Positions 14,159 through 22,835 of a stretch of 64,000 nt of DNA are shown here, piece after piece. Below the pieces are notes generated by a model that worked only from the letters and a program-made list of their open reading frames with translations, was not told the DNA's origin and searched no databases. This DNA is from Candidatus Gastranaerophilales bacterium (lineage in GTDB: Bacteria; Cyanobacteriota; Vampirovibrionia; Gastranaerophilales; Gastranaerophilaceae), in the NCBI GenBank assembly GCA_944322545.1, contig CALUPF010000047.1, forward strand, positions 1-64,000, written 5' to 3'. How positions within the stretch are numbered: the stretch's first letter is position 1; every line of letters begins with the position of its first letter. The translations under genes and the position numbers were made by a program.

Positions 14159-14713
14159 ATGGCACGAAAAGCTCTAAAACCTATTAAATATGACACTATC
14201 ATTAGAGGAACAAATGACTATATTCCAGTTTCTTTTAGTAGAAAAGATTCAGAAGGAAATATTACACCTTACGATTTAACTGGAAAACTTCTTGTTTTAA
14301 CTGCAAAATCCAAAGAATATGACGGTGAAGATGGTTCAGAAGAAGAACTTTCAGATGATTCAGCTGTTACATCTCAAATAAGTGATGATTATGATTTCAA
14401 AATTACAATCGACTGTGATGATGAAACAGAAGGAAGTTCTGGCCCAGAAGATAGTTCAGAAATTTGGAAGAATAATTATCAAGGAATGTATGGCCAAGAC
14501 CCAAAAGAAGGAAAAGCAGTTTTTCGTCTTACTAAGAAAATGACAATGATTAAACCTGGTGATTATTATTTTGACATTCGAATAATGGATAAATCTAAAA
14601 CTACTATAGGACAAATATCAGAATGCAAAGACTGGTGTCCTGTTCTAGGAACTTTCACAATTCAAGGAACTCCTACAAACAGAACAGCAGCTTATGATTG
14701 GGAGAATGAATAA
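14159..14713 (+). CDS. baseplate/tail-tip protein, BppU N-terminal-like
   Basis: 184 residues. The N-terminus (KYDTIIRGTNDYIPVSFSR, then PYDLTGKLLVLTAKS) resembles the Ig-like N-terminal domain of upper baseplate proteins of Gram-positive siphophages. The middle is an acidic Ser/Glu-rich insert (about 60-105). It starts a three-gene block ending at 16613 and overlaps the next ATG. It would help attach receptor-binding proteins to the tail tip. Confidence 0.6.
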   Translation: MARKALKPIKYDTIIRGTNDYIPVSFSRKDSEGNITPYDLTGKLLVLTAKSKEYDGEDGSEEELSDDSAVTSQISDDYDFKITIDCDDETEGSSGPEDSSEIWKNNYQGMYGQDPKEGKAVFRLTKKMTMIKPGDYYFDIRIMDKSKTTIGQISECKDWCPVLGTFTIQGTPTNRTAAYDWENE

Positions 14714-15447
14714 TGCCAACTTACAATACATATTTAGCATATAGAGACAATGACTCTTGGACGTCTGAGATTGGAGCATCAAAGTTTATGCACTCAATGC
14801 TCACTACTCATACAAATGGTGCAGGAGATAAAGGTGGAGTCATCAACGGTTTCAACGTCACTGCAACAGATACTCCAACAATGTCTGTGAAGATTAGTTC
14901 TGGTGAAACTGGTGTTGATTCTCACTGTGTTGTCGATTATAATAATTACTGTTACTTTGGTTGGTTAACTCAAGATTTTACACTTTCTATTAGTGGTGCT
15001 TCTCAATCAGCATCAAGAATTTCTTATGTAGTTGCTTATGTCGATAGAAGCGTTACATTTGTAGAAACAAATAGTGTTATTGAATCTCCTGATGTTTTGA
15101 AAATTGTTGAAGTTCCAGGAACAGAATCAGATGCTCCAGTTCCTCCAACTTCTTCACAAATTCAAGGTGTTGTTGGAGCAAATAATCCATATATTATTTT
15201 AGCAAGCATTTCAATTCCTACATCGACATCTACGATTACAGATGCTCTTATCACAGACATGAGACAATTTTCTCAGATTGATTCTTCAAAGCTTGGAATT
15301 GATGTTGCAACTTCTTATGTAGCTGGTTTTAAGCAAGCAAATTCTTCTGAAACAGATACAAGAATCGTTGTCACAGAAGCTAATGATAATACAACACCGT
15401 CTTCTATAGAAGGAGTTCAATTAATCTGGCTCAAGAAAAAAGCATAG
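14713..15447 (+). CDS. baseplate or receptor-binding-like tail protein
   Basis: A 244-residue, Ser/Thr-rich beta protein (MPTYNTYLAYRDNDSWTSEI) resembling the tail-tip proteins that follow BppU-like genes, with a conserved-looking NGFNVTATDTPTMSVKISSGE region. It overlaps the upstream stop by one base. Exact role is inferred from context. Confidence 0.55.
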   Translation: MPTYNTYLAYRDNDSWTSEIGASKFMHSMLTTHTNGAGDKGGVINGFNVTATDTPTMSVKISSGETGVDSHCVVDYNNYCYFGWLTQDFTLSISGASQSASRISYVVAYVDRSVTFVETNSVIESPDVLKIVEVPGTESDAPVPPTSSQIQGVVGANNPYIILASISIPTSTSTITDALITDMRQFSQIDSSKLGIDVATSYVAGFKQANSSETDTRIVVTEANDNTTPSSIEGVQLIWLKKKA

Positions 15448-15455
15448 GAGGCTAA

Positions 15456-16613
15456 ATGGCAACTATTGGTTGGCTTGGAGAACAAACAGTTCAAAGTTGG
15501 GGTAGTTATAATTCAAGGTTTACAACAAATGTATACATCAACGGAATTACACGATATAGTGACCATGTCGATGTAAGTGGTGTAATCTATCTATTTTGCA
15601 AAAGCTCAGGTGCAAGAACAGTTTGGTATGACTGGGCAATTACTGCTTGGTGCGGTGGAAACTTGGGACTAATTAAACCAAGAACTTATAACAATAATAT
15701 TCTTGGAAGAAGTTGGTCTAAAAGTTTCTTTGTTCGTATTAACTGCTCAAATTCTGCTACATCTGCAACTTTTCAAGTTGGTTTCTCAGATTCTAACATG
15801 GGTGGAAGAGACAAATATTGGACTATCTATTTTGATAGATACGCAACTTCTCCATCTGGAATCAAATCAACATCTTCTTATACTAAATATTCAACTATCA
15901 CGACATCATGTTCTGGAATTAATTGGGGACAAGGATATTCAAGTAGAAAATTAACATGCACAGCGTCATATACATTTAATGGAAAGACAGAGAATTTTAC
16001 TCTTGGAACTTGGACTGATGGAGCAACATCTAAAACAGTAACAAAAAATGATTTTAATTTCCCTGCTGATCTAAACGTTTCTGTTAAGTGGGTTGCTTCT
16101 ACAAATATTGGTTCATCAACATCTACAACTCAAGTTAAAGTTGGACAAACTTATCCAGCTCCAAATCTTTCTAATGTTGAACTTACAGGAAGTTCTCCGT
16201 CTGCTTACAAATTAAATGTTACAGTAACAGGAATAAATTACGGAGAAAATTATTTGAAGAGAGTTGCAAGCATCTATTTCGATTATACTCTTGACGGAAT
16301 ATCTTATTCTACTTTACTGTCTACTATTTCAGATGGAAGCACTTCAATGACAGTAGATTATGATGCAACAGCTGAATCTGAACCGTGGAAATTTATTCCA
16401 GACGATGAAAAAGGCATATTACGTTTAGTAGTAGATAACGGGTATCAAGCATCTACAAAAAGTTCTGCTCAAATTTATTGTCAACCTCAGTATGAAACTT
16501 ATATAATTGAACTCATCGATAATGAAACAGTAATCACTCCAGCAATTCTTTCAGTAAATAGTAAAAACGGAACTGGTAAGTTCAAGCAAATAAGAAGAAT
16601 TGGAACAAAATAA
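15456..16613 (+). CDS. beta-rich tail or host-binding protein
   Basis: A 385-residue, Ser/Thr/Tyr-rich secreted-looking protein without a signal peptide. Its pattern is that of Ig-like or carbohydrate-binding tail modules (repeated TWTDGATS and TVTGINYGENY stretches). AGGAGGC precedes ATG 15456. No precise family is recognised. A strong terminator follows. Confidence 0.5.
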   Translation: MATIGWLGEQTVQSWGSYNSRFTTNVYINGITRYSDHVDVSGVIYLFCKSSGARTVWYDWAITAWCGGNLGLIKPRTYNNNILGRSWSKSFFVRINCSNSATSATFQVGFSDSNMGGRDKYWTIYFDRYATSPSGIKSTSSYTKYSTITTSCSGINWGQGYSSRKLTCTASYTFNGKTENFTLGTWTDGATSKTVTKNDFNFPADLNVSVKWVASTNIGSSTSTTQVKVGQTYPAPNLSNVELTGSSPSAYKLNVTVTGINYGENYLKRVASIYFDYTLDGISYSTLLSTISDGSTSMTVDYDATAESEPWKFIPDDEKGILRLVVDNGYQASTKSSAQIYCQPQYETYIIELIDNETVITPAILSVNSKNGTGKFKQIRRIGTK

Positions 16614-16747
16614 AAAGAGCCCTCTCGCATAAGGCTCTTTCTTTTGAAAATATAGTTTTTGTTTTTCGCTTAAATGATGTTTAAGCAAGGTATTGTGTGG
16701 AATTCATATAATGAACTTAAATTAAGCAACTTACGAACTTAATTTAT
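16610..16747 (-). ncRNA. leftward small structured RNA
   Basis: A consensus promoter on the minus strand (16754-16782) predicts a transcript starting near 16747 and running to the bidirectional terminator, about 135 nt. It contains AAATTAAG/CTTAATTT (16719-16726 with 16738-16745) and GCTTAAA/TTTAAGC (16668-16674 with 16680-16686). The longest ATG frame is eight codons. It lies opposite the region between two late genes. Confidence 0.5.
16614..16645 (+). terminator. bidirectional terminator
   Basis: AAAGAGCC/GGCTCTTT (16614-16621 with 16633-16640), then CTTTT. On the minus strand the same stem is followed by TTTATTTT, so it can end the leftward small RNA too. Confidence 0.85.
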
Positions 16748-16753
16748 ATTTTT

Positions 16754-16782
16754 ATTATAACCACATGCTCTTCAAAAGTAAA
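16754..16782 (-). promoter_or_regulatory. early-type promoter of the leftward small RNA
   Basis: On the minus strand: TTTACT (16782-16777), 17 bp, TATAAT (16759-16754). A full match to the consensus with no leftward gene downstream. Confidence 0.7.
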
Positions 16783-16789
16783 TAACAAA

Positions 16790-16815
16790 GTTAAACTTAG
16801 ATTCTATGTTATTAT
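16790..16815 (+). promoter_or_regulatory. late-type promoter of the tail tube gene
   Basis: GTTAA (16790-16794), 10 bp, TATGT, TATTAT (16810-16815). It matches the capsid promoter at every conserved position. Confidence 0.6.
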
Positions 16816-16867
16816 GTATGTAGATATAGCGCAAATTAATAAATTTTAACAAAACGGAGAACAATAA

Positions 16868-17380
16868 ATGGCATTAGTTAAAGGTCCATTTACTCTTAAA
16901 TACGGTTCTGTAGAACTCCAAGATGTAAGTGAGATTTCGTGGGATTATTCTTCTGATTCTACTCAGCCAACTACGATTGACGGTAGAACTTATGATATTC
17001 CTACAACGACATCTGCTTCCGTTGAAGTTACACTTCTCGGTGCTGATATCGAAGCTCTCAGCCTAATCTTCCCACAGTATGCTGTTGCTGCTGGCGGTCA
17101 GATGAGCACTGGCGAAACCACAGAATATGACGCTTTTGACTTGAAAGCTATGAGCGCTTGTGGTAGCACTGCTCTTGAAGAAGATTTGGAAATCGTTGGT
17201 TGTGATACTACTACTCGTTTGGTAAATGCACAAGCTAAGATTAGCTCGATTGACTACGAAGATAACGTTGTTCAAACAGTTGCTATTACGTTTACCGGTA
17301 TGCCTCAGCAGAATCAAGGTATCATTCAGATGTATAAGAATGGTTCGCTTACTGAATCTAGCTCTGGTGCTGGTGACTAA
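16868..17380 (+). CDS. tail tube (major tail) protein
   Basis: 170 residues. A beta-rich protein with MALVKGPFTLKYGSVELQDV at the N-terminus and a SIDYEDNVVQTVAITFTG C-terminal region typical of short siphophage tail tube proteins. It is a single gene with its own late-type promoter, a ribosome site ACGGAGAAC and a terminator, and it shows the codon bias of high expression, as expected for the second most abundant virion protein. Confidence 0.75.
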   Translation: MALVKGPFTLKYGSVELQDVSEISWDYSSDSTQPTTIDGRTYDIPTTTSASVEVTLLGADIEALSLIFPQYAVAAGGQMSTGETTEYDAFDLKAMSACGSTALEEDLEIVGCDTTTRLVNAQAKISSIDYEDNVVQTVAITFTGMPQQNQGIIQMYKNGSLTESSSGAGD

Positions 17381-17387
17381 AACATTT

Positions 17388-17412
17388 AAGCCTCAGAAAT
17401 GGGGCTTTTTTG
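17388..17412 (+). terminator. terminator after the tail tube gene
   Basis: AAGCCTC/GGGGCTT with loop AGAAAT, then TTTTTT. Confidence 0.88.
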
Positions 17413-17425
17413 ATGTTCAAAAATG

Positions 17426-17454
17426 TTTACTTTTTCTTATGTCTATTTTAAAAT
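17426..17454 (+). promoter_or_regulatory. early-type promoter of RNA ligase
   Basis: TTTACT (17426-17431), 17 bp, TAAAAT (17449-17454), followed by AAAAGGAGGC before ATG 17473. Confidence 0.78.
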
Positions 17455-17472
17455 TTATTTAAAAGGAGGCAA

Positions 17473-18726
17473 ATGGAAGAAAAAAGAAAATTAGTTTCTA
17501 TTCAAACAATAGATGATATTCAGCCAATAGAAAATGCAGACAGCATTGAAGTCGCATTAGTTGGTGGATGGAATATTGTAATTAGAAAAGGTGAATTTAA
17601 AAAAGGTGATAAAGCGTTCTACTTTGAAATTGATTCAATGATTCCATTAGAAGATGAGAGATTCAGTTTTCTTGAAGCTCGTGGAAAGAAAGAACAGAAC
17701 GGAATTTTATATCATCGATTGAAAACTGCAAAGCTAAGAGGACAAATTTCTCAAGGACTTTTGCTTCCATTAAACATTTGGAATAAAGAAGATGGTGATT
17801 TAGAAGAAATTGAACAAGAAACAAATTCTTTTGCAGATTATTTTAAAGTTGTAAAATACGAAGAACCTGTTAAATTAAGTGGAAGTCAAAAACTTACAAG
17901 TTGGCCAGAAAGTTTGCCAAAAACAGATGAAGAAAGACTTCAATCTCTTGTAAAAGAATGGAAATATGAAGATATCCTTAGTTCAGGAACTTGGATTGCT
18001 ACTGAGAAAATCGATGGTTGTTCGATTACAATGTTCTGTGAATATGATGAAGAAAAAGATGAGCCTTGTAATTTAAGAATCTGCTCAAGAAATTTTGAAT
18101 TAGTGAATACAGAAGAAGACCCATATTGGAAAGTTGTAAACAATAAGAAAATTGAACAGCTTGGAGTTTTCGGTGATGTAGAACAATTCTCTCTTGAAGA
18201 TTACATGAAAACTAAATCGAATAAAATACTTGATGATGAAGATTTGAATATTTTTCAGATTTCTGGAATTTGTTTGCAAGGAGAATTATTTGGTGAAGGA
18301 ATTCAATCAAATCGACTAGGTTGCAAAGGACAACATATTAGATTCTATAATCTATTAGTGAAATTCAAAGATTTATGGATTCAGCTTCCAATGACTAAAG
18401 TTGTTAAATACTTCCCAGAACTTGAAAAATACTGGGTTCCTATTCATTCAGAGATTTCATTACCAGAAAATCTAAAAGATGCAATTTCTCAACCAGATGG
18501 AGTTAAATCAATTGTTCCAGAAGCTTCAAAAGATAGACAAATTGAAGGAATAGTTTGGAGATTAGTTGATAAATGCTATGTAAAGAATGAAAGAATCAAA
18601 CAGATTGATTGGTCTAAAATTCCAGAAGAAAAGTGGAGTCTTGTAAAAGAAAAATCTGTTCAATTAGAAACGAAGAAAGCATCATTTAAGTGCATCTCAA
18701 ACAAATATCTTCTAAAGAATGAATAA
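17473..18726 (+). CDS. RNA ligase (Rnl5/DraRnl-like)
   Basis: 417 residues. The N-terminal OB-like domain (1 to about 110, KLVSIQTIDDIQPIENADSI) precedes a nucleotidyltransferase domain. Motif I is EKIDG with the adenylated Lys at 179; later blocks include GICLQGELFGEG and motif IV IEGIVW (357-362). This OB-first order is that of Deinococcus-type RNA ligase. It would seal broken RNA; with a phage tRNA array nearby, repair of tRNAs cut by host anticodon nucleases is a reasonable role. Expressed from an early-type promoter. Confidence 0.85.
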   Translation: MEEKRKLVSIQTIDDIQPIENADSIEVALVGGWNIVIRKGEFKKGDKAFYFEIDSMIPLEDERFSFLEARGKKEQNGILYHRLKTAKLRGQISQGLLLPLNIWNKEDGDLEEIEQETNSFADYFKVVKYEEPVKLSGSQKLTSWPESLPKTDEERLQSLVKEWKYEDILSSGTWIATEKIDGCSITMFCEYDEEKDEPCNLRICSRNFELVNTEEDPYWKVVNNKKIEQLGVFGDVEQFSLEDYMKTKSNKILDDEDLNIFQISGICLQGELFGEGIQSNRLGCKGQHIRFYNLLVKFKDLWIQLPMTKVVKYFPELEKYWVPIHSEISLPENLKDAISQPDGVKSIVPEASKDRQIEGIVWRLVDKCYVKNERIKQIDWSKIPEEKWSLVKEKSVQLETKKASFKCISNKYLLKNE

Positions 18727-18740
18727 AATTACAAAAAGTA

Positions 18741-18769
18741 TTTACTTTTAATCAAAAGTATAATATGAT
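18741..18769 (+). promoter_or_regulatory. early-type promoter of a small gene
   Basis: TTTACT (18741-18746), 17 bp, TATGAT (18764-18769); leader with GCAAAGGAG before ATG 18803. Confidence 0.78.
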
Positions 18770-18802
18770 TTAGTTATAAACAAATAGCAAAGGAGTTAGA
18801 AA

Positions 18803-18937
18803 ATGACAAGACAAGAATATTTCTCAATTTTAAGTGAAGAAATCAAAAAAGTAAACTTAAACAACAGAGAATCAATTAAAAGATATAATGAGTTTAAAGC
18901 AAATCTTCGTTCTCAATTAGAATTTGAAGAAGAGTAA
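18803..18937 (+). CDS. 44-residue hypothetical protein
   Basis: A short acidic/helical protein (MTRQEYFSILSEEIKKVNLN). It has its own promoter, a GCAAAGGAG ribosome site and a terminator directly after, so it forms a complete transcription unit. No family is recognised. Confidence 0.7.
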   Translation: MTRQEYFSILSEEIKKVNLNNRESIKRYNEFKANLRSQLEFEEE

Positions 18938-18952
18938 AATATCAATCCTGAG

Positions 18953-18982
18953 TTCACCAGAGAACATCTGGTGAATTTTTTA
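18953..18982 (+). terminator. terminator, TTCACCAGA family
   Basis: Stem TTCACCAGA/TCTGGTGAA (18953-18961 with 18967-18975), loop GAACA, then TTTTTTA. Confidence 0.9.
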
Positions 18983-19014
18983 GTCAAAGATGGTATTTAA
19001 TATATAATAGCTTT

Positions 19015-19602
19015 ATGGAAAAGAAGAATGAAAATTTTATCACTTTAGAAAAAAATTCTATTAAACAAGGTGGTGAAGATGATATTGTTAACTTTGCAGA
19101 GCCTTTAGCAATTACAGATGATTCAAGGCAATGGAATATGACTTGCTATGATATCAATACACTAGATATTTCAGATTATGATGGTGTTGTTACTGCTAAT
19201 CATGGTCAAGAAATTTCAGATGTTATTGGAAAAGTAGTAAATCTTAGAAAAAATGGAAATAAAGTTCTTATTGACGGAATTAAATTTGCAGTGAAAGAGA
19301 ATCCTTTAGCAGTTCTTGCTAAGAATCTCATGCTCGGCGGATTTGTTTCTGGTGTTTCAATTGAAACTATTGGTGGAGACCCAGATAATGATGGAATTTG
19401 GCATAATCATAGACTCTGCGGCTTGTCAATCGTTGCTCATCCTAATAACCTGAATGCTTACGCTGTAATTTCTAATTCTATTAATGAAGCAAAATCATAC
19501 GGATTAAAAACCGACCGAATAGAAAAATTAATCAATACTGATGTCAAAGATAAAGTTAAAAGAACTTCAAACAGGCTAAACAAAATTATCGATAGTCTTT
19601 AA
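19015..19602 (+). CDS. HK97-type prohead protease
   Basis: 195 residues. The family signatures are present: the catalytic-type His in VTANHGQ (His63) and Ser in GFVSGVSIETIGG (Ser115), then HNHRLCGLSIVAHPNNLNAYAV. It cleaves the scaffold-like N-terminus of the capsid protein during head maturation. It is unusual in lying 9 kb downstream of the capsid gene. TATAAT (19003-19008) sits 6 bp before ATG 19015 with no ribosome site. Confidence 0.88.
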   Translation: MEKKNENFITLEKNSIKQGGEDDIVNFAEPLAITDDSRQWNMTCYDINTLDISDYDGVVTANHGQEISDVIGKVVNLRKNGNKVLIDGIKFAVKENPLAVLAKNLMLGGFVSGVSIETIGGDPDNDGIWHNHRLCGLSIVAHPNNLNAYAVISNSINEAKSYGLKTDRIEKLINTDVKDKVKRTSNRLNKIIDSL

Positions 19603-19611
19603 TCTTAGTTG

Positions 19612-19640
19612 TTTACTATTCATAGTCCATGATTTATAAT
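19612..19640 (+). promoter_or_regulatory. promoter of homing endonuclease (leaderless)
   Basis: TTTACT (19612-19617), 17 bp, TATAAT (19635-19640), 6 bp to ATG 19647. Confidence 0.78.
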
Positions 19641-19646
19641 TAAATC

Positions 19647-21032
19647 ATGATAAATATTGAAGAATACAAAAATTCATATTATAATGAGTTTTTAACAAGA
19701 GAAGAATTGTGGAAAAAATATGGCGGAACTAGAAGAGAGTCTTTCGCCTTATTTTCTTCTATGAATCCGAAAAGAGATTATAAAAAAGTAATGAATCGTT
19801 CATATGAGAAAAATGATTCAATGAAAAAAAGAGCTGAGAATAATCTTAGAAAATATGGTTATTCATGCACTTTTAATGTCAATAGAAAGTCTGAAAGACG
19901 AGGGAATCCTGAATCTCTTAAAAAAGCAAGAGAAAATCAAAAAGAAACAAGGAAAAACAATCCAGGAATATGGAGCTATAATGTCAGAAAAGGTTTAAAA
20001 GAAAAATATAATTATTCAGACCTTTATATGCTCTTAGATGAAGATAATTATGAATTTTTGATGTTTATATTAGAAGAATTCGGAAAACCTACAATTTATG
20101 ATTTGAGTTTTGCAACAGGATTAAAATTTTCTCAAGCTCAAAAATATGTAAATAAATTTAATTTAAGAGATAGATTTGAGATAATTGGTTCTGAATTAGA
20201 AGATTCTATAGAAAAAATCTTAATAGATTCTAGCGTAAGATATATCAAACATGATAGAGAACAAATTAGACCTCTAGAACTTGATTTTTATATTCCTGAT
20301 TTTAATTTAGCAATAGAAGTAAATGATACATGGTCTCACACAGATGGATCTCACAATAAGAATTATCATTTAATGAAAACAAATATGTGTAAAGAAAAAG
20401 GAATTCGTCTAATTCATTTATTCGAATGGGAAATAAGAGAAAAATATGACATCATTAAATCAATGATTCAAAATTGCTTTGGACTATCAAAGTCAATTAA
20501 TGCAGGAAGTTGTAAATCAAGAAGAATAACTTCAAAAGAAGCAAGAGAATTTTTAGATAAAAATCATAGACAAGGATATGGTTCAAGTGCAAGTATATGT
20601 TATGGACTTTATTTTCATAATGAATTAGTTGCTTGCATGACTTTTAGAAAAGTTAAAAATAAAGATGAAATAGAACTTTATCGTTATTGCAATAAACTAA
20701 ACACTTCTGTAAGAATGGGAGCAACAAGATTATTTGAAAAATTTAAAAAAGAAAATGAATGGAATACAATAATTTCTTATTCAGATATTGCTCATACATC
20801 AGGCAAATTATATGAAAAACTCGGATTTGAAAAACTGTATGAAACTTCTCCAAATTATTGGTATGTTAAAGACAATCAGATTTTAAGCAGAATAAGCTGC
20901 CAAAAGCATAAGCTAAAGAGAATATTAGATAATTTTGATGAAAACTTATCAGAATCTGAAAACATGAAAAGAAATTTTTATAAAAAAGTTTATGATTGCG
21001 GAAGCATAAAATGGATTTTAAAGAATGACTAA
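19647..21032 (+). CDS. large homing endonuclease, same family as 9831
   Basis: 461 residues. It has an N-terminal basic region with one RKYGYS-type repeat (about 68-74), a helix-turn-helix-like middle (YDLSFATGLKFSQAQKYVNK), a nuclease domain with LDFYIPDFNLAIEVNDTWSH (about 211-230), and the C-terminal domain shared with the other two large endonucleases (YGLYFHNELVACMTF; ISYSDIAHTSGKLYEKLGF). Fewer KYGV repeats than its relatives. It sits directly after the prohead protease with its own leaderless promoter. Confidence 0.82.
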   Translation: MINIEEYKNSYYNEFLTREELWKKYGGTRRESFALFSSMNPKRDYKKVMNRSYEKNDSMKKRAENNLRKYGYSCTFNVNRKSERRGNPESLKKARENQKETRKNNPGIWSYNVRKGLKEKYNYSDLYMLLDEDNYEFLMFILEEFGKPTIYDLSFATGLKFSQAQKYVNKFNLRDRFEIIGSELEDSIEKILIDSSVRYIKHDREQIRPLELDFYIPDFNLAIEVNDTWSHTDGSHNKNYHLMKTNMCKEKGIRLIHLFEWEIREKYDIIKSMIQNCFGLSKSINAGSCKSRRITSKEAREFLDKNHRQGYGSSASICYGLYFHNELVACMTFRKVKNKDEIELYRYCNKLNTSVRMGATRLFEKFKKENEWNTIISYSDIAHTSGKLYEKLGFEKLYETSPNYWYVKDNQILSRISCQKHKLKRILDNFDENLSESENMKRNFYKKVYDCGSIKWILKND

Positions 21033-21090
21033 CATTCAAATATATCGTTTGATAGAAAACATATAAAGACACAAACTTTTATGTTTTTGT

Positions 21091-21096
21091 TATAAT
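21091..21096 (+). promoter_or_regulatory. extended -10 promoter of microprotein unit
   Basis: TGT-TATAAT (TATAAT at 21091-21096) precedes a short leader with GAAGGAG and ATG 21116. Confidence 0.5.
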
Positions 21097-21115
21097 AAAA
21101 GTGAAGGAGATTATT

Positions 21116-21151
21116 ATGCCTTGCGGTGGTAAGAAAAAGAAGAAAAAATAG
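21116..21151 (+). CDS. 11-residue polylysine microprotein
   Basis: The frame encodes MPCGGKKKKKK and stops at TAG. It has a good ribosome site (GAAGGAG, 8-10 bp before ATG), its own -10 element and a terminator at 21204, so it is a complete small transcription unit. The sequence recalls the basic start of some very short ribosome-associated proteins, from memory only. It may instead be a small RNA with a chance frame. Confidence 0.45.
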   Translation: MPCGGKKKKKK

Positions 21152-21203
21152 TTCTATAATATAGCTATTTCTAGTAACATACACTAGTTTTGAATGTAGC
21201 TGA

Positions 21204-21232
21204 CTGCCATGTATTTAACTTGGCAGTTTTTT
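21204..21232 (+). terminator. terminator of microprotein unit
   Basis: CTGCCA/TGGCAG (21204-21209 with 21221-21226), then TTTTTT. Confidence 0.88.
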
Positions 21233-21322
21233 GTAAGTGAATCTTTAATTAAGATTAAGATAAAATATCACTTATCACATCTTATTAATTGAAAGAATAA
21301 AAATCTTAGTTTTTGCCGATGA

Positions 21323-21328
21323 TAAAAT
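21323..21328 (+). promoter_or_regulatory. extended -10 promoter, leaderless
   Basis: TGA-TAAAAT ends 6 bp before ATG 21335; no ribosome site is present. Confidence 0.55.
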
Positions 21329-21334
21329 ATAATC

Positions 21335-22108
21335 ATGGCAAGTGAAATTCAGTTAACCTCTCAAGACAGTTCAGAGATTAACTTAGCATTGAACGAATCT
21401 CCATCTAGCATAGATGTTAATTTTCAAGAAGGTTCAACAATTAATTCTGTTGTTCAAGAGCCTTCTATGATTTCAACGACTGTTACACAATCTTTGTCTC
21501 AGATTGCTGTTGTAAATCAGTATATGTCTGAACCTGTTTTGAGTGTAAGAATTCGTGGTGATGATAAAGGTCCACAAACTGGTGACGTTGTTCTTGATTC
21601 TGCATCAGTTCCTCATTTTCACCCAGAAACATTTTATGCTCAAGGAGATGTAGTAATTTATAATTATAAGCTTTACGAAGCAAAGGAAGATTTTACTTCA
21701 TCTTCTACATTCAATGAAAATGATTGGATTCCAATTAGTTCAAATCTAAACTTTACATCAATTGATAATTCTGTAGATATTACAAAAAATGGCGACAATA
21801 TTGATTTATCTGTCTCAAGAATAGTAAATGAAGAAAAAGTAAGAGCTGAAGAAGTAGAAGCAAGTTTAGCTAATTTAATTGAAGAACTAGACTTAAAAAT
21901 TTTAAGAGCAGACTGGAACGAAAATAATTCTAATAGTTGGTCTTACATAAAAAATAAACCAACTAAACTTTCTCAATTTGAAAATGATGAACATTTTGTT
22001 TCAGAAAACCAAGTTTATCTTAAAAATCAAATCGAATTATCGAATACAGTGATTACTCTAGATGATGATACAGTAAAAACATATGATATATTAATATCAG
22101 CAAAGTAA
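21335..22108 (+). CDS. tail fibre/host-recognition protein with CBM5/12-like module
   Basis: 257 residues. The N-terminal beta region (about 1-85) is followed by a carbohydrate-binding-like stretch (about 95-130: FYAQGDVVIYNYKLYEAKEDF ... DW), the CBM5/12 pattern. The C-terminal part has WSYIKNKPTKLSQFENDEHF, a variant of the SDLTNDSGF-type tail-fibre repeat found in the next genes. First gene of the tail-fibre locus. Confidence 0.65.
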   Translation: MASEIQLTSQDSSEINLALNESPSSIDVNFQEGSTINSVVQEPSMISTTVTQSLSQIAVVNQYMSEPVLSVRIRGDDKGPQTGDVVLDSASVPHFHPETFYAQGDVVIYNYKLYEAKEDFTSSSTFNENDWIPISSNLNFTSIDNSVDITKNGDNIDLSVSRIVNEEKVRAEEVEASLANLIEELDLKILRADWNENNSNSWSYIKNKPTKLSQFENDEHFVSENQVYLKNQIELSNTVITLDDDTVKTYDILISAK

Positions 22109-22121
22109 TTAGGAAAAGTAG

Positions 22122-22817
22122 ATGGCAAATATTAAACAAATAACAATTGGCGGTGATACTCTTAATTTAGAAAATTATGTAGAAGCATCAAGCCTTTCAG
22201 TAGTTGCTACTTCTGGTAGCTATACAGACTTGATTAACAAACCTTCAATTCCGTCAAAAACAAGTGACTTAACAAATGATTCAAGTTTTCAGACTGAAGC
22301 ACAAGTAGAATCTGCTATTAATTCTAAATTAACTTCAGTGATGCGTTACAAAGGGTCTGTTGACACTTATGATGACTTACCTACAGAAGGTGTTGAATTA
22401 GGTGATGTTTATAATGTTTCAGATACTGGCGAAAACTATGCTTGGAACGGAACAACTTGGGACGATCTTGGAGGGGGAGAAGTTAATTTAGAAAATTATT
22501 ATACAAAGTCTCAAACAGATACTCTCTTAAATGCTAAAGCAAACACTGCTGATTTGTCGACAGTTGCTACGTCTGGTTCATATAATGATTTAGAAGACAA
22601 ACCTACAATCCCTACTACGACATCTCAGCTTACAAATGACAGTGGATTTATTACTTCTTCAGCTTTAACGCCTTATGCTACGACAGCTCAACTTGCATCA
22701 AAAGCAGATAGTTCAAATGTTTATCTAAAGTCTGATACGGCTACTTTTACGATGACAGTAACTAATACTTCTGATACAACTACTTCTTATAACCTAATTA
22801 ATGTTACTGGTTCTTAA
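22122..22817 (+). CDS. tail fibre protein with NKPxIP/SDLTNDSGF repeats
   Basis: 231 residues. It contains two copies of the ATSGSYxDL..KPxIP..TSxLTNDSxF repeat (about residues 25-60 and 145-185), characteristic of phage tail fibres. Between them is a YKGSVDTYDDLPTEGVELGD segment known from fibre and baseplate proteins. It shares repeats with the protein at 23048. Confidence 0.72.
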   Translation: MANIKQITIGGDTLNLENYVEASSLSVVATSGSYTDLINKPSIPSKTSDLTNDSSFQTEAQVESAINSKLTSVMRYKGSVDTYDDLPTEGVELGDVYNVSDTGENYAWNGTTWDDLGGGEVNLENYYTKSQTDTLLNAKANTADLSTVATSGSYNDLEDKPTIPTTTSQLTNDSGFITSSALTPYATTAQLASKADSSNVYLKSDTATFTMTVTNTSDTTTSYNLINVTGS

Positions 22818-22835
22818 AATCTATAGGAGGCTAAT

